DNA of 22,594 nucleotides from Bacillota bacterium (GCA_023388995.1 JAEWFD010000029.1:1-22594); one strand, 5' to 3'; positions 1 to 7,691 are shown, counted from the first letter of the stretch. Program-made: numbers and translations. The notes: generated by a model not told the origin, from the letters alone.

Positions 1-80
1 ACCGTAGCATTCTTAGCTCCGCTGATTCGTACTTTACCATTTAACTTATGCCCGCCTTCAATTTTCAAAACTTCTTTCAT
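1..80 (-). CDS. murA: UDP-N-acetylglucosamine 1-carboxyvinyltransferase, N-terminus only
   Basis: Only the first 26 codons are inside the window; the gene runs off the left edge. The visible N-terminus reads MKEVLKIEGGHKLNGKVRIS followed by GAKNAT. This is the conserved opening of MurA: the first strand, the GG.xL.G turn, and SGAKNA, whose Lys and Asn contact the UDP-GlcNAc substrate in known structures. MurA transfers enolpyruvate from PEP to UDP-GlcNAc, the first committed step of peptidoglycan synthesis in the cytosol. A GGAGG ribosome site lies at 86-90, five bases before the ATG, which fixes the start. The gene is divergent from the DUF1846 gene. Whether it is the MurA1 or MurA2 (MurZ) paralogue cannot be told from this fragment. 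Confidence 0.85.
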   Translation of the reverse strand, partial: MKEVLKIEGGHKLNGKVRISGAKNAT

Positions 81-207
81 ATGTGCCTCCTTGAACGTTA
101 ACGATATTTGCTTTGATAAAATCGACAGAGTCGTGTTTCAGTGTTATATGTTATGCATGATATCGCCTAGTGGCTGACATGTTTTTACTTTACGCACTAA
201 CTATTTC

Positions 208-236
208 ATCATACCATAAAACGCTCTGCAAAGAAA
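208..236 (-). promoter_or_regulatory. Candidate promoter for murA
   Basis: On the minus strand an extended -10 (TGG then TATGAT, 208-213) has a poor -35 (TTTCTT, 231-236) at 17-base spacing. A start near 201 would give a leader of about 120 bases before murA. The motif match is moderate, and I see no clear riboswitch or attenuator hairpin in the leader. Confidence 0.4.
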
Positions 237-333
237 TTACTTTTATAAAAACTATATTTCCATAGTTTAGGGGTATATCTTCTAAATTTACTGTTTTTTT
301 CTTTTTTAACTTGCAGCAAATTCGCTGTTTTCA

Positions 334-362
334 TGGAATTCCCTTCCCTCGTTTGGTATAAT
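334..362 (+). promoter_or_regulatory. Promoter of the DUF1846 gene
   Basis: A perfect TATAAT at 357-362 is preceded by TGG, making an extended -10. A weak -35-like TGGAAT lies at 334-339 with a 17-base spacer. Transcription would begin near 369, leaving a leader of about 25 bases that carries the AGAGGA ribosome site at 383-388. The region from 237 to 330 is AT-rich and shows no gene. Confidence 0.65.
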
Positions 363-394
363 CAATAGGATTATAAGATAGTAGAGGAATAAAT

Positions 395-1879
395 ATGCGC
401 AAAACCGCTTTTGATAAAGACGCTTATCTGCATTTGCAGTCACAACATATTGAAGAAAGAATCCAGCAATTCGACAATAAGCTATATCTCGAATTTGGCG
501 GAAAATTATTTGATGATTTTCATGCTTCCCGCGTGCTGCCGGGATTTGAACCGGACAGCAAAGTGAAAATGCTTCTTACGTTGAAAGAACAAGTTGAAAT
601 TATCATTGTCATTAATGCTTCCGACATTGAAAAAAATAAAGTACGCAATGATCTGGGCATTACTTATGATGCAGATGTACTTCGCTTAATTGACGCTTTT
701 CGCGGCATCGGACTATATGTCGGAAGTGTTGTCATTGCGCAATATGCCAACCAGCCAACTGCCGACAGTTTTAAAAAACGACTGGAGAATTTAGGCATCA
801 AAGTGGCGATCCATTATCCAATCAAAGGATATCCGAGCAATATTGCTCATATCGTCAGCGATGAAGGATATGGCAAAAATGAATATGTAGAAACAACGCG
901 TCCGCTTGTCGTTGTAACGGCACCTGGTCCAGGCAGCGGCAAAATGGCAACCTGCTTATCGCAGATGTACCATGACTATAAGCGCAACATCAAATCCGGA
1001 TATGCCAAATATGAAACATTCCCTATTTGGAATCTGCCATTGAAGCATCCTGTAAACTTAGCATATGAAGCGGCTACTGCCGATTTGAATGACATCAATA
1101 TGATTGACCCGTTCCATCTGGAAGCCTATAACGAAATGGCCGTAAACTATAACAGAGACGTCGAAATCTTTCCGGTTCTGCATATGATGTTCGAAAAAAT
1201 CGCCGGTTATACTCCATATAAATCACCCACTGATATGGGTGTCAATATGATCGGCAAATGCATCATCGATGAACAAGCTGCAATTGAGGCATCTAATGCT
1301 GAGATCATTCGGCGTTATTACCAAGCGCTTTGCGATGAACGAGTAGGCAAGGGAACAGAAGAAAGTGTCGCCAAAGTGGAATTGCTGATGCAGCAGGCTA
1401 ATATCACGACCGCATCTAGGCAGGTAGTGGCAATCGCCAATGAGAAGTCCGAAGAAACAAATGGTCCTGTGGTAGCAATTGAATTAGAGGACAGCACAAT
1501 TGTGACTGGCAAGACTACGGAACTGCTGGGGTCCAGCGCTGCTGCCACCCTCAATGCTTTAAAAGTGCTGGCAGGCATTTCCGATCACATTTTGATTATT
1601 TCACCGCATATTATTGAACCCATTCAATTGTTGAAAACCCAATCTCTGGGCAATCACAATCCCCGGTTGCATGTCGATGAAATTTTAATTGCTCTGGCAA
1701 TCTCTGCTACTACCAATCCGCTCTCCCATCTGGCTCTTCAGCAGCTGCCTAAGCTGAAGAACTGCGAGGCGCACTCTTCGGTAATTCTTTCTGCAGTAGA
1801 TTACAACACATTCAGAAAGTTAGGCATCCAATTGACATCGGAGCCAAAATATCATACCAAAAAACTGTATCACAAATAA
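395..1879 (+). CDS. UPF0371 / DUF1846 family protein
   Basis: This 494-residue protein matches the UPF0371 (DUF1846) family in length and throughout its sequence, including streptococcal members of the same size. Landmarks seen are LYLEFGGKLFDDFHASRVLPG near the N-terminus, a glycine-rich GPGSGK at residues 178-183, then the long conserved block GYAKYETFPIWNLPLKHPVN, YEAATADL, MIDPFHLEAY and SPTDMGVNM. The C-terminal part ends in NPRLHVDEILIALAI and EAHSSVIL. The GPGSGK loop looks like a phosphate-binding P-loop variant, but no biochemical role of the family is settled to my knowledge, so I assign none. No signal peptide or membrane segment is seen, so it should be cytosolic. It is a single-gene unit with its own promoter (334-362), the AGAGGA ribosome site six bases before the ATG, and a strong terminator directly after the stop. 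Confidence 0.93.
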   Translation: MRKTAFDKDAYLHLQSQHIEERIQQFDNKLYLEFGGKLFDDFHASRVLPGFEPDSKVKMLLTLKEQVEIIIVINASDIEKNKVRNDLGITYDADVLRLIDAFRGIGLYVGSVVIAQYANQPTADSFKKRLENLGIKVAIHYPIKGYPSNIAHIVSDEGYGKNEYVETTRPLVVVTAPGPGSGKMATCLSQMYHDYKRNIKSGYAKYETFPIWNLPLKHPVNLAYEAATADLNDINMIDPFHLEAYNEMAVNYNRDVEIFPVLHMMFEKIAGYTPYKSPTDMGVNMIGKCIIDEQAAIEASNAEIIRRYYQALCDERVGKGTEESVAKVELLMQQANITTASRQVVAIANEKSEETNGPVVAIELEDSTIVTGKTTELLGSSAAATLNALKVLAGISDHILIISPHIIEPIQLLKTQSLGNHNPRLHVDEILIALAISATTNPLSHLALQQLPKLKNCEAHSSVILSAVDYNTFRKLGIQLTSEPKYHTKKLYHK

Positions 1880-1880
1880 C

Positions 1881-1924
1881 AAAAGGATACACAACTTGCT
1901 GCTTGCTTGTTTGTGTATCCTTTT
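1881..1924. terminator. Bidirectional terminator between DUF1846 gene and small membrane gene
   Basis: A perfect 14-bp inverted repeat (1881-1894 with 1911-1924) surrounds a 16-base loop made of CTTG-rich repeats. The stem ends in AAAA on one side and TTTT on the other, so it can terminate transcripts from both the plus gene ending at 1879 and the minus gene ending at 1952. Confidence 0.85.
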
Positions 1925-1951
1925 ATCATAAAGACTAATCAGTTGTTTTAT

Positions 1952-2125
1952 TCATCTTTGCTGGGCACTTCTTTGATAATACACCAAGTATCCGATACAA
2001 GCCAAAGACAAAAGCCCATATGCCACCCGCATCTGTTCCTGCTGGAATAAAACTATCTTCAAGATATAAGCTATGGCATTAAACCCAAGCACCAGCAATG
2101 ATCCATAATATAGTGCACGTTTCAT
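1952..2125 (-). CDS. Small two-helix membrane protein, unknown function
   Basis: This is a 57-residue open frame from ATG at 2125 to TGA at 1952. The protein starts MKRALYYGSLLVLGFNAIAY and has two hydrophobic segments, about residues 6-27 and 35-50. A short polar QQEQMR loop separates them and the tail QRSAQQR is basic, as in many small integral membrane proteins. A GAGGGGTGG tract lies 9-12 bases upstream and can serve as ribosome site, with slightly long spacing. The rpoE terminator at 2191-2216 lies upstream, so it needs its own promoter. TGG-TAGAAT just before the ribosome site, or TATAAT inside the palindromic GGATATAATATCC, could provide one. The bidirectional hairpin at 1881-1924 follows. 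I recognise no family. The filled gap, hydrophobic pattern and flanking terminators make it likely to be real, but homologues are needed. Confidence 0.6.
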   Translation of the reverse strand: MKRALYYGSLLVLGFNAIAYILKIVLFQQEQMRVAYGLLSLACIGYLVYYQRSAQQR

Positions 2126-2190
2126 TTCAATGGCCCACCCCTCATATATTCTATTCTACCATGACTACAACTGGATATTATATCCTTTTC

Positions 2191-2216
2191 AAATAAAAAA
2201 CCGGAAAGCCCGGTTT
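2191..2216 (-). terminator. Terminator of the DUF1934-argS-rpoE operon
   Basis: Read on the minus strand, a perfect 7-bp stem (AAACCGG with CCGGTTT, 2210-2216 and 2198-2204) closes a 5-base loop and is followed by a run of T. Its left arm overlaps the first two bases of the rpoE TAA stop. Confidence 0.85.
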
Positions 2217-2580
2217 AATAATCTTCCTCTTCCGATTCTACCAGAGTGTCTGTTTCTTCCTCTTCATCTCCGGCTTCATCTCCTTCACCTTCAAAATCAT
2301 CATCGAACTCTTCATCGCCATCATCAATAATGTCACTCAAGTCTTTATGAATTTCTTCGAATTTTCTTCTGCTGCGCAGATCCCATTTGCTGTCTTCCAC
2401 CACTACAAAGCGAATATCCAGCGAAAGGTTATTGTAGAATAGAGCAATTTTGTTTTCAGCAACTGCTTCGCTGAATCCCATCGTTGTGCTCACTTCGTCC
2501 CATAACTTTCGGAAAGTAATTGGTTTTCTTTTTTTCTTCATTAAATCGAATGCTACATCCGTCATTGATCGAATCGCCAT
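2215..2580 (-). CDS. rpoE: DNA-directed RNA polymerase delta subunit
   Basis: The product is 121 residues. Residues 1 to about 75 form the HARE-HTH-type winged helix of the delta subunit, with AFDLMKKKRKPITFRKLWDEV followed by FYNNLSLDIRFV and WDLRSRRKFEE. From residue 82 on it is an acidic, presumably disordered tail of Asp, Glu and Gly. Delta binds core RNA polymerase in Firmicutes, promoting its recycling and changing sensitivity to initiating nucleotide levels. The tail is shorter than in Bacillus subtilis, whose delta is about 173 residues. The ATG at 2580 is chosen because AAGGAGG lies nine bases upstream, overlapping the argS stop codon. The gap to argS is 14 bases, so the two are co-transcribed. 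A terminator begins at the stop codon. This is unrelated to the sigma factor also called RpoE in proteobacteria. Confidence 0.93.
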   Translation of the reverse strand: MAIRSMTDVAFDLMKKKRKPITFRKLWDEVSTTMGFSEAVAENKIALFYNNLSLDIRFVVVEDSKWDLRSRRKFEEIHKDLSDIIDDGDEEFDDDFEGEGDEAGDEEEETDTLVESEEEDY

Positions 2581-2594
2581 AAGCGCTCTCCTCC

Positions 2595-4241
2595 TTACAT
2601 TTTCTCTATTGCTTCCACACCGATTAAATTCAGTGCGTTCTTTAACGTGATTTTTACTGCTGTCAGCAATGCCAGCCGCTGATTGCTGAGAGTCACTTGT
2701 TCCATATCCAAGACTTTGCATTCTGCATAAAAGCTATGGAACAATGATGCTAATTTTTGTGTATAATTACAAATCTTATGCGGCAAGCGTGACTTTGCAG
2801 CTTCCGCAACTACTGCCGGGAACTCATAAATATGCTTCATAACGTCCAGTTCTTTTTCGTGAACCAGCAAGTCATACTGATCAGCAACTGCAAACCCATC
2901 CATTTGCCGTAATATCGAGCAAATTCGGGCATGAGCATATTGTACGTAGTAAACAGGATTTTCATTCGATTGTTTTGTTGCCAGATCCAAATCGAAATCG
3001 AAATGCGTATCCGGTGCTCTGTTTACAAAGAAATACCGTACACTATCCACATTTGCTTCTTCTATTAATTCTTTCAGCGTAATCGCATTGCCGGTACGCT
3101 TGGACATTTTCATTTCTTCTTTGTTTTTGATTAACCGCACCATCTGTATGACATCAACTTCCAGCCGTTTTGGATCATATCCCAGAGCCTGCATTGCTGC
3201 TTTCATGCGCGGTATATAACCATGATGATCTGCCCCCCATAAATTAACCAGTCGATCATGACCACGATCAAACTTATCTTTATGATATGCAATATCCGGT
3301 GTCAGGTAAGTGTAACTGCCATCACTTTTTCGCAAAACACGATCTTTGTCATCACCATACTGAATCGTCTTCAGCCAAAGTGCATCATCCTGCTCATAGG
3401 TCATCTCTTTGGCGATCAGACTTTGCAAGGTTTTCTCGACTTTTTGGCTATCATACAATTCTTGTTCGCTGCTCCATACATCAAAATGCACCCGAAATAA
3501 AGCAAGGTCATCAATTAATTTCTGTAATTCCTCCTGGACTCCGATCAAACGCATTGCATGGATCGCTTCATCTTGTTCCATCGAAAGGAATTTATCGCCC
3601 TCACGCTCCTTAATTCGCTGTGCAATCATTTTAATATCATTGCCATAATAGCCATCTTCCGGCATAGCAGCATCCAAATGGAATAATTGCTTATATCTAG
3701 CATATAGCGAGAGTGCCAAATTATGTATCTGATTTCCTGCATCATTTACATAATATTCTCTTGTTACCCGATAGCCGCTGAATTCCAAGAGCCGGCTGAT
3801 GGAATCGCCCATCGCAGCACCCCGTGCATGACCAAGATGCAAGTCGCCTGTTGGGTTGGCAGAAACAAATTCCACATTTATTTTCATACCAGCTCCGCTG
3901 TTGCTGCGACCATAGTCATCTTGCTGCAGAAGCACTTGTTGAATACTGCCGTAGAGCATATCTGCTTTTACAAATACATTGATAAACCCCGCTCCGGCAA
4001 TTTCAATGCGCTCAATTCCTGCCTCCTGAAATAGCATGCAGTCTTTGATCTTGGCTGCAATATCAAGGGGTTTCTGCCGAACTTGCTTTGCAAGGCGCAT
4101 AGCAATATTTGTTGCATAATCGCCAAAGTTTTTGTCTTTTGGACTTTCAATGACGATTTCTTCTAAAGCTAATTGAACTCCATAGGCTGTCTCAACCGCA
4201 TTTGCAATACTTTTCTTTAGCTGTGTTTCTAATGCATTCAC
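2595..4241 (-). CDS. argS: Arginyl-tRNA synthetase
   Basis: This 548-residue class I synthetase charges tRNA-Arg with arginine in the cytosol. The N-terminal additional domain covers about residues 1-90 and includes the conserved KDKNFGDYATNIAMRLAK. The catalytic Rossmann core carries the HIGH motif as HLGH (135-138, in ANPTGDLHLGHARGA) and the KMSKS loop as KMSKR (378-382). The C-terminal DALR anticodon-binding domain begins near NPVYYVQYAHARICS. Length and domain order are normal. I chose the GTG at 4241: GGAGG sits seven bases upstream, and the GTG overlaps the TGA of the DUF1934 gene (GTGA), which suggests translational coupling. A longer version with ATG at 4268 would lack this ribosome site and overlap the neighbour further. 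It is the middle gene of the DUF1934-argS-rpoE operon. Confidence 0.97.
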   Translation of the reverse strand: MNALETQLKKSIANAVETAYGVQLALEEIVIESPKDKNFGDYATNIAMRLAKQVRQKPLDIAAKIKDCMLFQEAGIERIEIAGAGFINVFVKADMLYGSIQQVLLQQDDYGRSNSGAGMKINVEFVSANPTGDLHLGHARGAAMGDSISRLLEFSGYRVTREYYVNDAGNQIHNLALSLYARYKQLFHLDAAMPEDGYYGNDIKMIAQRIKEREGDKFLSMEQDEAIHAMRLIGVQEELQKLIDDLALFRVHFDVWSSEQELYDSQKVEKTLQSLIAKEMTYEQDDALWLKTIQYGDDKDRVLRKSDGSYTYLTPDIAYHKDKFDRGHDRLVNLWGADHHGYIPRMKAAMQALGYDPKRLEVDVIQMVRLIKNKEEMKMSKRTGNAITLKELIEEANVDSVRYFFVNRAPDTHFDFDLDLATKQSNENPVYYVQYAHARICSILRQMDGFAVADQYDLLVHEKELDVMKHIYEFPAVVAEAAKSRLPHKICNYTQKLASLFHSFYAECKVLDMEQVTLSNQRLALLTAVKITLKNALNLIGVEAIEKM

Positions 4242-4636
4242 GCTAGTTCCTCCTTCAGTAACTGCCAAGTGATTTTGTAATGTCCGATGACCTGCTGCTC
4301 TTGAAGCAGCTGATATTCCACGTGGATCACATTATCTTTCTTGACAATAACCAGTGCCTTGGATTCCATGTACATTTGACCATATGGGCTGTCAATCACA
4401 ACGGTTTGTCTTTCATTCAGAGATAAGGGAATATTCGATGTGACTTCTCCAGATCGAATAATTTTGATTTGTTCTGCATTTGCAACGATTGTTGTAGTTG
4501 CACCTTGATTCTCTTCTCGATATCGCACATGTAAATCAGTTTCATTTTCATGATATTCACTGATGAAATACTCAATTTCTTTGTTTTCATCCCCAAATAG
4601 TGATTCTTTTATCATTTTCAGTCTACATATTTTCAT
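4238..4636 (-). CDS. DUF1934 family protein (YwiB-like)
   Basis: This 132-residue protein resembles DUF1934 proteins such as Bacillus subtilis YwiB, which are small lipocalin-like beta-barrels. Visible signs are an N-terminal strand ending in GDENKEIEYF, a run of alternating hydrophobic strands, IIRSGEVTSNIPLSLNERQT in the middle and HYKITWQLL at the end. Conservation next to argS in Firmicutes also supports the call. No enzymatic role is established for the family. The start is set by the promoter: -10 TATAAT at 4659-4664 puts the transcript start near 4652, so the ATG at 4636 is the first one with room for a leader. A weak GAGTGA serves as ribosome site. Upstream ATGs at 4648 and 4687 would be leaderless or would lie in the -35. 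Its TGA overlaps the argS GTG. Confidence 0.8.
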   Translation of the reverse strand: MKICRLKMIKESLFGDENKEIEYFISEYHENETDLHVRYREENQGATTTIVANAEQIKIIRSGEVTSNIPLSLNERQTVVIDSPYGQMYMESKALVIVKKDNVIHVEYQLLQEQQVIGHYKITWQLLKEELA

Positions 4637-4658
4637 AGCATCACTCATTTTCCTAGCC

Positions 4659-4687
4659 ATTATATACACGAATAGGCATTTAATCAA
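4659..4687 (-). promoter_or_regulatory. Promoter of the DUF1934-argS-rpoE operon
   Basis: On the minus strand, -35 TTGATT (4682-4687) and a perfect -10 TATAAT (4659-4664) are separated by exactly 17 bases. This is the best housekeeping promoter in the window. It leaves a leader of only about 16 bases before the chosen ATG, so no leader-based (T-box or attenuation) control of argS is likely. Confidence 0.8.
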
Positions 4688-4726
4688 GCATTAGTTTGAA
4701 AAATTGTTTTTCGTAACAAACTATAT

Positions 4727-4737
4727 AGGAGGTGATC
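4727..4737 (+). promoter_or_regulatory. Unusually long Shine-Dalgarno sequence of the PBP gene
   Basis: AGGAGGTGATC is a nearly full-length complement of the 16S rRNA 3' end. It stands four bases before the ATG at 4741, with GGAGG eight bases away. It decides the start: a GTG at 4732 in the same frame lies inside it and is not used. Confidence 0.85.
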
Positions 4738-4740
4738 AAG

Positions 4741-6678
4741 ATGAAAAAATGGATAACCATCCTTTTTATGCTGTTACTTGCCAGCTGGTTATCAGTTGCT
4801 CTTTTGTATCTCGTTGCATATTTACAGCCTATTCCCATGCTAGGTCAAAGCGAACGCTTGCAAATATTAGATATAGAACAATCCGTATATTATGAAACCA
4901 ATTTCGAAAAGAAAAGCAACTGGATTGATTATGAAGAAATACCGGGCATTATTAAATCCGCCTTTGTGGCAGTAGAAGACAAACGATTCTATCTTCATTA
5001 CGGGCTGGACCCCATCCGCATTGCAAAGTCCATTCTGGTGAATATCCAAAATCCGGATTCTGTTCCGCAAGGTGGTTCCACAATCACCCAGCAATATTCC
5101 CGTAACTTATTCTTGAATCAGGAGCTGACCTTAAAACGTAAACTCGTGGAGGCATATTATGCTATCCAAATTGAGATGCATTACAGCAAGGAACAAATCT
5201 TGGAAGGATATCTGAATACATTGTATTTCGGGCATGGTGTTTATGGGATTCGCAATGCTGCTTCCTTTTTCTATGCAAAAGAAGTTGGCGAGCTATCGAT
5301 TGCGGAAGTCGCTACCCTGGTTGGAATTTGCAATGCTCCTTCTTATTACTCTCCTTATATTAATTTGGAGAGCAGCACAAAACGGCGGGCTGTGGTCTTG
5401 TATGCCATGGTGCAGAATAAAGTGATCACAGAAAAAGATTATGAGGAAGCGCGGAATACTCCTATTGCCGTGGTTCCTTATACTGAGAAGTCGGAGGATC
5501 AATCACTGAGCAGCTATTACCGCGATGGTGTCATTGCCCAATTGAAAACGCTTGGTTTGCTTAGTGACGCTGCCTTGGCAAAAGGCCTTGTAGTAGAAAC
5601 ATACTATGATCCTTATATCCAGCGCAAACTTACTTCCAGCATCCGCAAGTCCGGTTCCGATGTACCGGAAATGGAAGTCAGCGGTGTTGTGGTAGAACCA
5701 TTTACCGGTAAAGTGCTTGCGCTAAGCGGCGGCAAAGACTACACCGTAAGTCAGTTCAACCGCGCACTTTATGCCCAGCGGCAAATTGCTTCCACAGTGA
5801 AACCTCTTCTTTACTACTTGGCGATTGATCAGGGATTTACTCCTTCTTCCCGCTTTTTAAGTCAGCCTACCACATTTCAGTTAAGCGAAATGGAAAGCTA
5901 TGCTCCAACCAACTTCAATGATGCTTATCCATATAAAGAAATCTCCATGATTCAGGCCCTTGGTGTATCTGATAATATATATGCCGTCAAAACCCATATG
6001 TTTTTGGGAACTTCTTCCCTCTACCATGCGCTTATGAATTTTGGCATGAAGCAAACGAAAGATATCGCAGCCTTGGCCCTTGGCAGCGTCAACTTGTCTG
6101 CGTTAGAGCTTGCCAGCATCTACAATACGTTTGCCAGCGAAGGACTGTATGTGCGGCCGCAGATGATTCATCGAGTTACCGACTTAAGCGGCAATTTAAT
6201 CTATGAACGAACAGATGTTCCAAGGCGTTTATTGGATCGCAATCAAACATTGATTGTAAATCAGCTGCTGCGATCACCGTTTGACATCAAAAATCAAGGT
6301 TACACTGTTCCTTCCTTGCTTGGCTATGAACCTCGTGTTATTACAGGCGCCAAATCAGGAACCTCCAATTGGGACAGCTGGATTGCCGGGTTTAATCCTG
6401 ACTATACCGTTGTGATCTGGAATGGCTATGATGAAAGCAAGGAAATGAAGACACTCAAAGAACGGCGCATTTCCCGTTTGATTTATCGTGATTTATTTAA
6501 TAGCTTATATAAAGATGAATCGGAAGGTCCGTGGTATACGATCAGCGATGAATTGGTTAGTCTCAAGGTAAATCCTTTAACGGGATACTTGGATAATCAT
6601 GGTTCTTATTACTGGTATGATCGCAAAGGAAGTTTGCCGACATTAGATATGATGACTGTAAATAAACAAGAACCCTAG
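4741..6678 (+). CDS. Class A penicillin-binding protein (glycosyltransferase/transpeptidase)
   Basis: This 645-residue bifunctional peptidoglycan synthase is anchored by one N-terminal membrane helix (residues 5-28). The GT51 glycosyltransferase domain covers about residues 65-235. It holds the catalytic Glu79 in VEDKRFY, then QGGSTITQQ (110-118), KRKLVEAYYA and the second Glu region LEGYLNTLYFG. The transpeptidase domain from about 290 has the SxxK motif STVK (Ser351, Lys354), SDN (410-412) and KSGT (538-541), so all three catalytic motifs are intact. It polymerises lipid II and cross-links stem peptides on the outer face of the membrane. The protein lacks PASTA or long C-terminal extensions and ends soon after the transpeptidase domain, so it is compact for the family. 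The gene is divergent from the DUF1934 operon, with a 104-base gap between the starts. Its TAG stop lies in a hairpin shared with the convergent gene. Confidence 0.94.
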   Translation: MKKWITILFMLLLASWLSVALLYLVAYLQPIPMLGQSERLQILDIEQSVYYETNFEKKSNWIDYEEIPGIIKSAFVAVEDKRFYLHYGLDPIRIAKSILVNIQNPDSVPQGGSTITQQYSRNLFLNQELTLKRKLVEAYYAIQIEMHYSKEQILEGYLNTLYFGHGVYGIRNAASFFYAKEVGELSIAEVATLVGICNAPSYYSPYINLESSTKRRAVVLYAMVQNKVITEKDYEEARNTPIAVVPYTEKSEDQSLSSYYRDGVIAQLKTLGLLSDAALAKGLVVETYYDPYIQRKLTSSIRKSGSDVPEMEVSGVVVEPFTGKVLALSGGKDYTVSQFNRALYAQRQIASTVKPLLYYLAIDQGFTPSSRFLSQPTTFQLSEMESYAPTNFNDAYPYKEISMIQALGVSDNIYAVKTHMFLGTSSLYHALMNFGMKQTKDIAALALGSVNLSALELASIYNTFASEGLYVRPQMIHRVTDLSGNLIYERTDVPRRLLDRNQTLIVNQLLRSPFDIKNQGYTVPSLLGYEPRVITGAKSGTSNWDSWIAGFNPDYTVVIWNGYDESKEMKTLKERRISRLIYRDLFNSLYKDESEGPWYTISDELVSLKVNPLTGYLDNHGSYYWYDRKGSLPTLDMMTVNKQEP

Positions 6679-6694
6679 TGCAGGGTTCTTGTTT
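6664..6694. terminator. Bidirectional terminator containing both convergent stop codons
   Basis: A perfect 13-bp inverted repeat (6664-6676 with 6682-6694) has a 5-base loop AGTGC. AAAC and GTTT ends give T-rich 3' sides on both strands. The stop codons of the PBP gene (TAG, 6676-6678) and of the opposing gene (TAG read from 6677-6675) overlap at CTAG, on the edge of the loop. The last codons of both genes therefore form the stem. Confidence 0.85.
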
Positions 6695-7661
6695 GCTGAT
6701 CTTCTTCAAATTCTTCTTCCAGTTCTTCCCGAATATCTTCCACAATCTGAAACCAGGCATCATTCAATAACTCCAGTTGAAGAGAATTGGCAATTTCCAC
6801 TTCCTGGTGCCGGAACAATGATTCCAGCATCCTGCTATCCTCTTCTGCGAAAAAGGAGACTGTACGCGGCCGTGTCTGGTTTTCCTTCATGTATTCCAGC
6901 ATTTGCTCATTGAACACAAGATAAGGATCTTCTTTCGGCTGTGATTCCAAAATGGTGATTACTTCTTGTTTATCTTCATCCACTACGATCGCTACCAGGG
7001 AATGACTAGGTCTTCCAGCCTCATCAATCGCATTGGGAACCGGCAGATAATAAGTACCAACCAACCAGTTGCCTTTACGCTGGTAACTTAAACGTTCTGT
7101 ATTCGACGATATTTCAATTCGCTTCAGCTGCATTTCTTTCAGCACATGAAATGGCTTTATGTTTATTTGATCATAGTTACGTTCGTAAAATGCAAATTCC
7201 GGTATCATATCCAGTTCTAACAACAACTCTAATATCAGCATTGCTTCTTTTACAAGCAATGCTTCTTCTTCCACAATCATCCATGGAAGAACACCTGGCT
7301 TGGCACTGCGGATCAATGCAACATCACTATTCACATTAATACCGGCTTTTTGATAGATTTCGTATTCCTGATCAAACATCAGATCAGGATCAGCTTGATG
7401 AAGCAAAATAAAATCTTGTCTAAGCGGAGCATCCACTTTTTCCAATTCATCAAACTCATCATAGTATTGCTGGAAGGCTGTTTCATTGCTGAAAATGCAG
7501 ACATGCAATACATGCTCTATCCTGCTGATGATCATATAGCGATGCGCATCCTGATAGTCAAACCCAGCAACACAAGAATAATCATCGCCCAGCTTCACCG
7601 CTTTCGTATTCAAACTTTCATATGTTTCAACCAATTCTTTGTAGTACTTTTCTTTCATCAT
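6675..7661 (-). CDS. Uncharacterised soluble acidic protein, 328 residues
   Basis: I do not firmly recognise this protein. It has no signal peptide or membrane segment and should be cytosolic. The N-terminal half is alpha/beta, with GFDYQDAHRYMIISRIEHVL, DFILLHQADPDLMFDQEYEI and a helical VEEEALLVKEAMLILELLLE. The C-terminal half, from about residue 190, has short strands (NWLVGTYYLPVPNAI, HSLVAIVVDEDKQEVITIL) and ends in an acidic tail, EELEEEFEEDQQ. The arrangement faintly recalls Firmicutes proteins with DUF7309 and DUF6930 domains, but this is a guess. The start is the first of two tandem ATGs (7661), with GGAG eight bases upstream. The gene has no same-strand neighbour nearby, so it is probably monocistronic. 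It converges with the PBP gene through a 4-base overlap and shares its terminator. It is divergent from the membrane fusion gene. Confidence 0.75.
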   Translation of the reverse strand: MMKEKYYKELVETYESLNTKAVKLGDDYSCVAGFDYQDAHRYMIISRIEHVLHVCIFSNETAFQQYYDEFDELEKVDAPLRQDFILLHQADPDLMFDQEYEIYQKAGINVNSDVALIRSAKPGVLPWMIVEEEALLVKEAMLILELLLELDMIPEFAFYERNYDQINIKPFHVLKEMQLKRIEISSNTERLSYQRKGNWLVGTYYLPVPNAIDEAGRPSHSLVAIVVDEDKQEVITILESQPKEDPYLVFNEQMLEYMKENQTRPRTVSFFAEEDSRMLESLFRHQEVEIANSLQLELLNDAWFQIVEDIREELEEEFEEDQQTRTLH

Positions 7662-7683
7662 GGTCGCTTCTCCTTTGGAATCT

Positions 7684-7691
7684 GCTATACT
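7684..7691 (+). promoter_or_regulatory. Candidate extended -10 promoter for the membrane fusion gene
   Basis: TGC followed by TATACT (7686-7691) would start transcription near 7698, about 50 bases before the ATG at 7749. No good -35 is present. The element is flanked by an inverted repeat, GCTAT-N8-ATAGC. Confidence 0.4.

Noticed and set aside
1318..1578. Antisense open frame within the DUF1846 gene
   Set aside because: It is a shadow of a clearly conserved family gene with no own ribosome site.
1895..1910. CTTG-rich short repeats as a repeat array
   Set aside because: They are only the 16-base loop of a terminator and do not recur elsewhere.
4237..4268. ATG at 4268 as the argS start
   Set aside because: It lacks a well-placed ribosome site, whereas the GTG at 4241 has GGAGG at seven bases and overlaps the preceding stop as GTGA.
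4696..4727. TTGAAA and TATATA as a promoter for the PBP gene
   Set aside because: The spacing is 20 bases and the start point would fall inside the ribosome site; no better promoter was found.
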